Below are positions 4,730-5,418 of a stretch of 5,418 nucleotides of DNA, in pieces (position 1 is the stretch's first letter; the number at the start of each line of letters is the position of its first letter). The DNA comes from Chloroflexota bacterium (GTDB lineage: Bacteria > Chloroflexota > Dehalococcoidia > UBA2979): positions 1 to 5,418 of the forward strand of contig PAJB01000018.1 in NCBI GenBank assembly GCA_002710905.1. Reading direction: 5' to 3'. The notes under the pieces were generated by a model, which saw nothing but the letters and a program-made list of their open reading frames with translations, ran no database searches and had not been told where the DNA came from. A program made the position numbers and the translations under genes.

Positions 4730-5418
4730 ATGACAGAAAGTATAATACTTACAGGAATTACTGGATTAGCTGTTGTAACTGTAACATGGTTAATCAGTAT
4801 ATATCTAAGAGATTCATCTATTGTTGATATCGTTTGGGGACTAGGTTTTATCATAATAGCAATAACGAATTCCTTCTACTTTGAAATTATTTCTATTCGG
4901 CAATTACTAATTCTTGTAATTGTGACTATATGGGGTGCAAGACTCTCAGGGTATCTAGCAATAAGAAATGCTAACAAACCTGAGGACTGGAGATATCAAA
5001 AGTTCAGAGAAAATGCAGGGGATATATATTGGCTTACAAGCTACTTTAAAGTATTTCTCTTACAAGGAAGCTTAATGTGTATAATCTCATTACCTATAAT
5101 AGTTATATTTGGTGACAATAATCCCTCTTCATTATCCATAATTGACTATCTTGGAGTATCCGTTTTCTTCATAGGATTACTAACAGAAAGCATTGCTGAT
5201 ATCCAGATGTTTATTTTCAAGAAAAAACACGCAACATCAAATACAAAAGAAAGTGTTTGTAATACCGGGTTATGGAAATATTCTAGACACCCTAACTATC
5301 TTGGAGAAATAGTATTATGGTTTGGCATAGGAATTATAGGGTATTCTTCAGAATATGGATATCTTAGTTTGATTAGCCCATTTTTACTAACATTTCTGAT
5401 GATAAAAATTTCAGGCGT
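4730..5418 (+). CDS. DUF1295 / steroid 5-alpha-reductase-like membrane protein, 3' end cut by the window
   Basis: The first 229 codons of an integral membrane protein of the DUF1295 family (steroid 5-alpha-reductase C-terminal-like, related to ICMT and sterol reductases) are present. Family landmarks are an N-terminal TM, then SIVDIVWGLGF (residues 30-40), IWGARLSGYLAIRN (67-80), YFKVFLLQGSLM (105-116), LTESIADIQMFIFK (151-164), and the signature NTGLWKYSRHPNYLGEIVLW (178-197). The frame stays open to the edge, ending KISG followed by a partial codon. In this family that point is some tens of residues before the C-terminus. Members are assumed to reduce a lipid-like C=C bond with NADPH, but the substrates are unknown. 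The start at 4730 has only a weak GGA (4721-4723) upstream, yet the next upstream region lacks protein character. Confidence 0.94.
   Translation, partial: MTESIILTGITGLAVVTVTWLISIYLRDSSIVDIVWGLGFIIIAITNSFYFEIISIRQLLILVIVTIWGARLSGYLAIRNANKPEDWRYQKFRENAGDIYWLTSYFKVFLLQGSLMCIISLPIIVIFGDNNPSSLSIIDYLGVSVFFIGLLTESIADIQMFIFKKKHATSNTKESVCNTGLWKYSRHPNYLGEIVLWFGIGIIGYSSEYGYLSLISPFLLTFLMIKISG

Overview
This is an AT-rich stretch of bacterial chromosome with short intergenic gaps, small genes and A/T-ending codons. The gene types seen are a luciferase-like (LLM/F420-type) oxidoreductase, a GFQV-type FAD oxidoreductase, a DUF1330 protein and a DUF1295 membrane protein. They would suit a low-GC free-living, possibly marine bacterium; a SAR202-type Chloroflexota or a small actinobacterium would fit. 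That placement is an inference, because no taxonomic marker other than a tRNA is present. I see no IS element, CRISPR array, phage gene or integrase.

Layout, left to right. At 1-37 (minus strand) the first 12 codons of a gene run off the left edge, behind a very strong Shine-Dalgarno. Positions 38-465 contain no conventional gene but carry a well-formed minus-strand control region. Its parts are a near-consensus sigma70 promoter (349-377), a short GTG-started reading frame with a Cys-x-Cys-Cys cluster (319-239), two competing hairpins, and an intrinsic terminator with a GAAA loop and nine T (174-204). Together these look like a leader-peptide attenuator upstream of the left-edge gene. An independent small RNA is the alternative reading. 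Positions 466-920 (plus) hold two small Cys4 zinc-ribbon ORFs that may be one gene split by a -1 frameshift. They converge on tRNA-Gln(UUG) at 928-998 (minus). The tRNA promoter lies inside a perfect 10-bp dyad (1004-1039) that is also the leader of the plus-strand LLM oxidoreductase (1065-2102).

The LLM gene converges on an FAD-dependent oxidoreductase (3325-2099, minus), and the two stop codons overlap. Upstream of the FAD gene, 38 bp away and probably co-transcribed, is a three-TM coiled-coil protein with a Pro/Thr-rich repeat tail (4152-3364). Next comes a DUF1330 protein (4621-4334, minus). Across a divergent region with a perfect 8+1+8 palindrome (4661-4677) lies a DUF1295 / steroid 5-alpha-reductase-like membrane protein (4730 onward, plus) that is cut by the right edge.

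The coding genes look like ordinary metabolic or accessory functions and do not form an obvious single pathway. The part most worth a second look is the putative cysteine-codon attenuator in the left intergenic region. Next are the possible frameshift between the zinc-ribbon ORFs and the two operator-like dyads.
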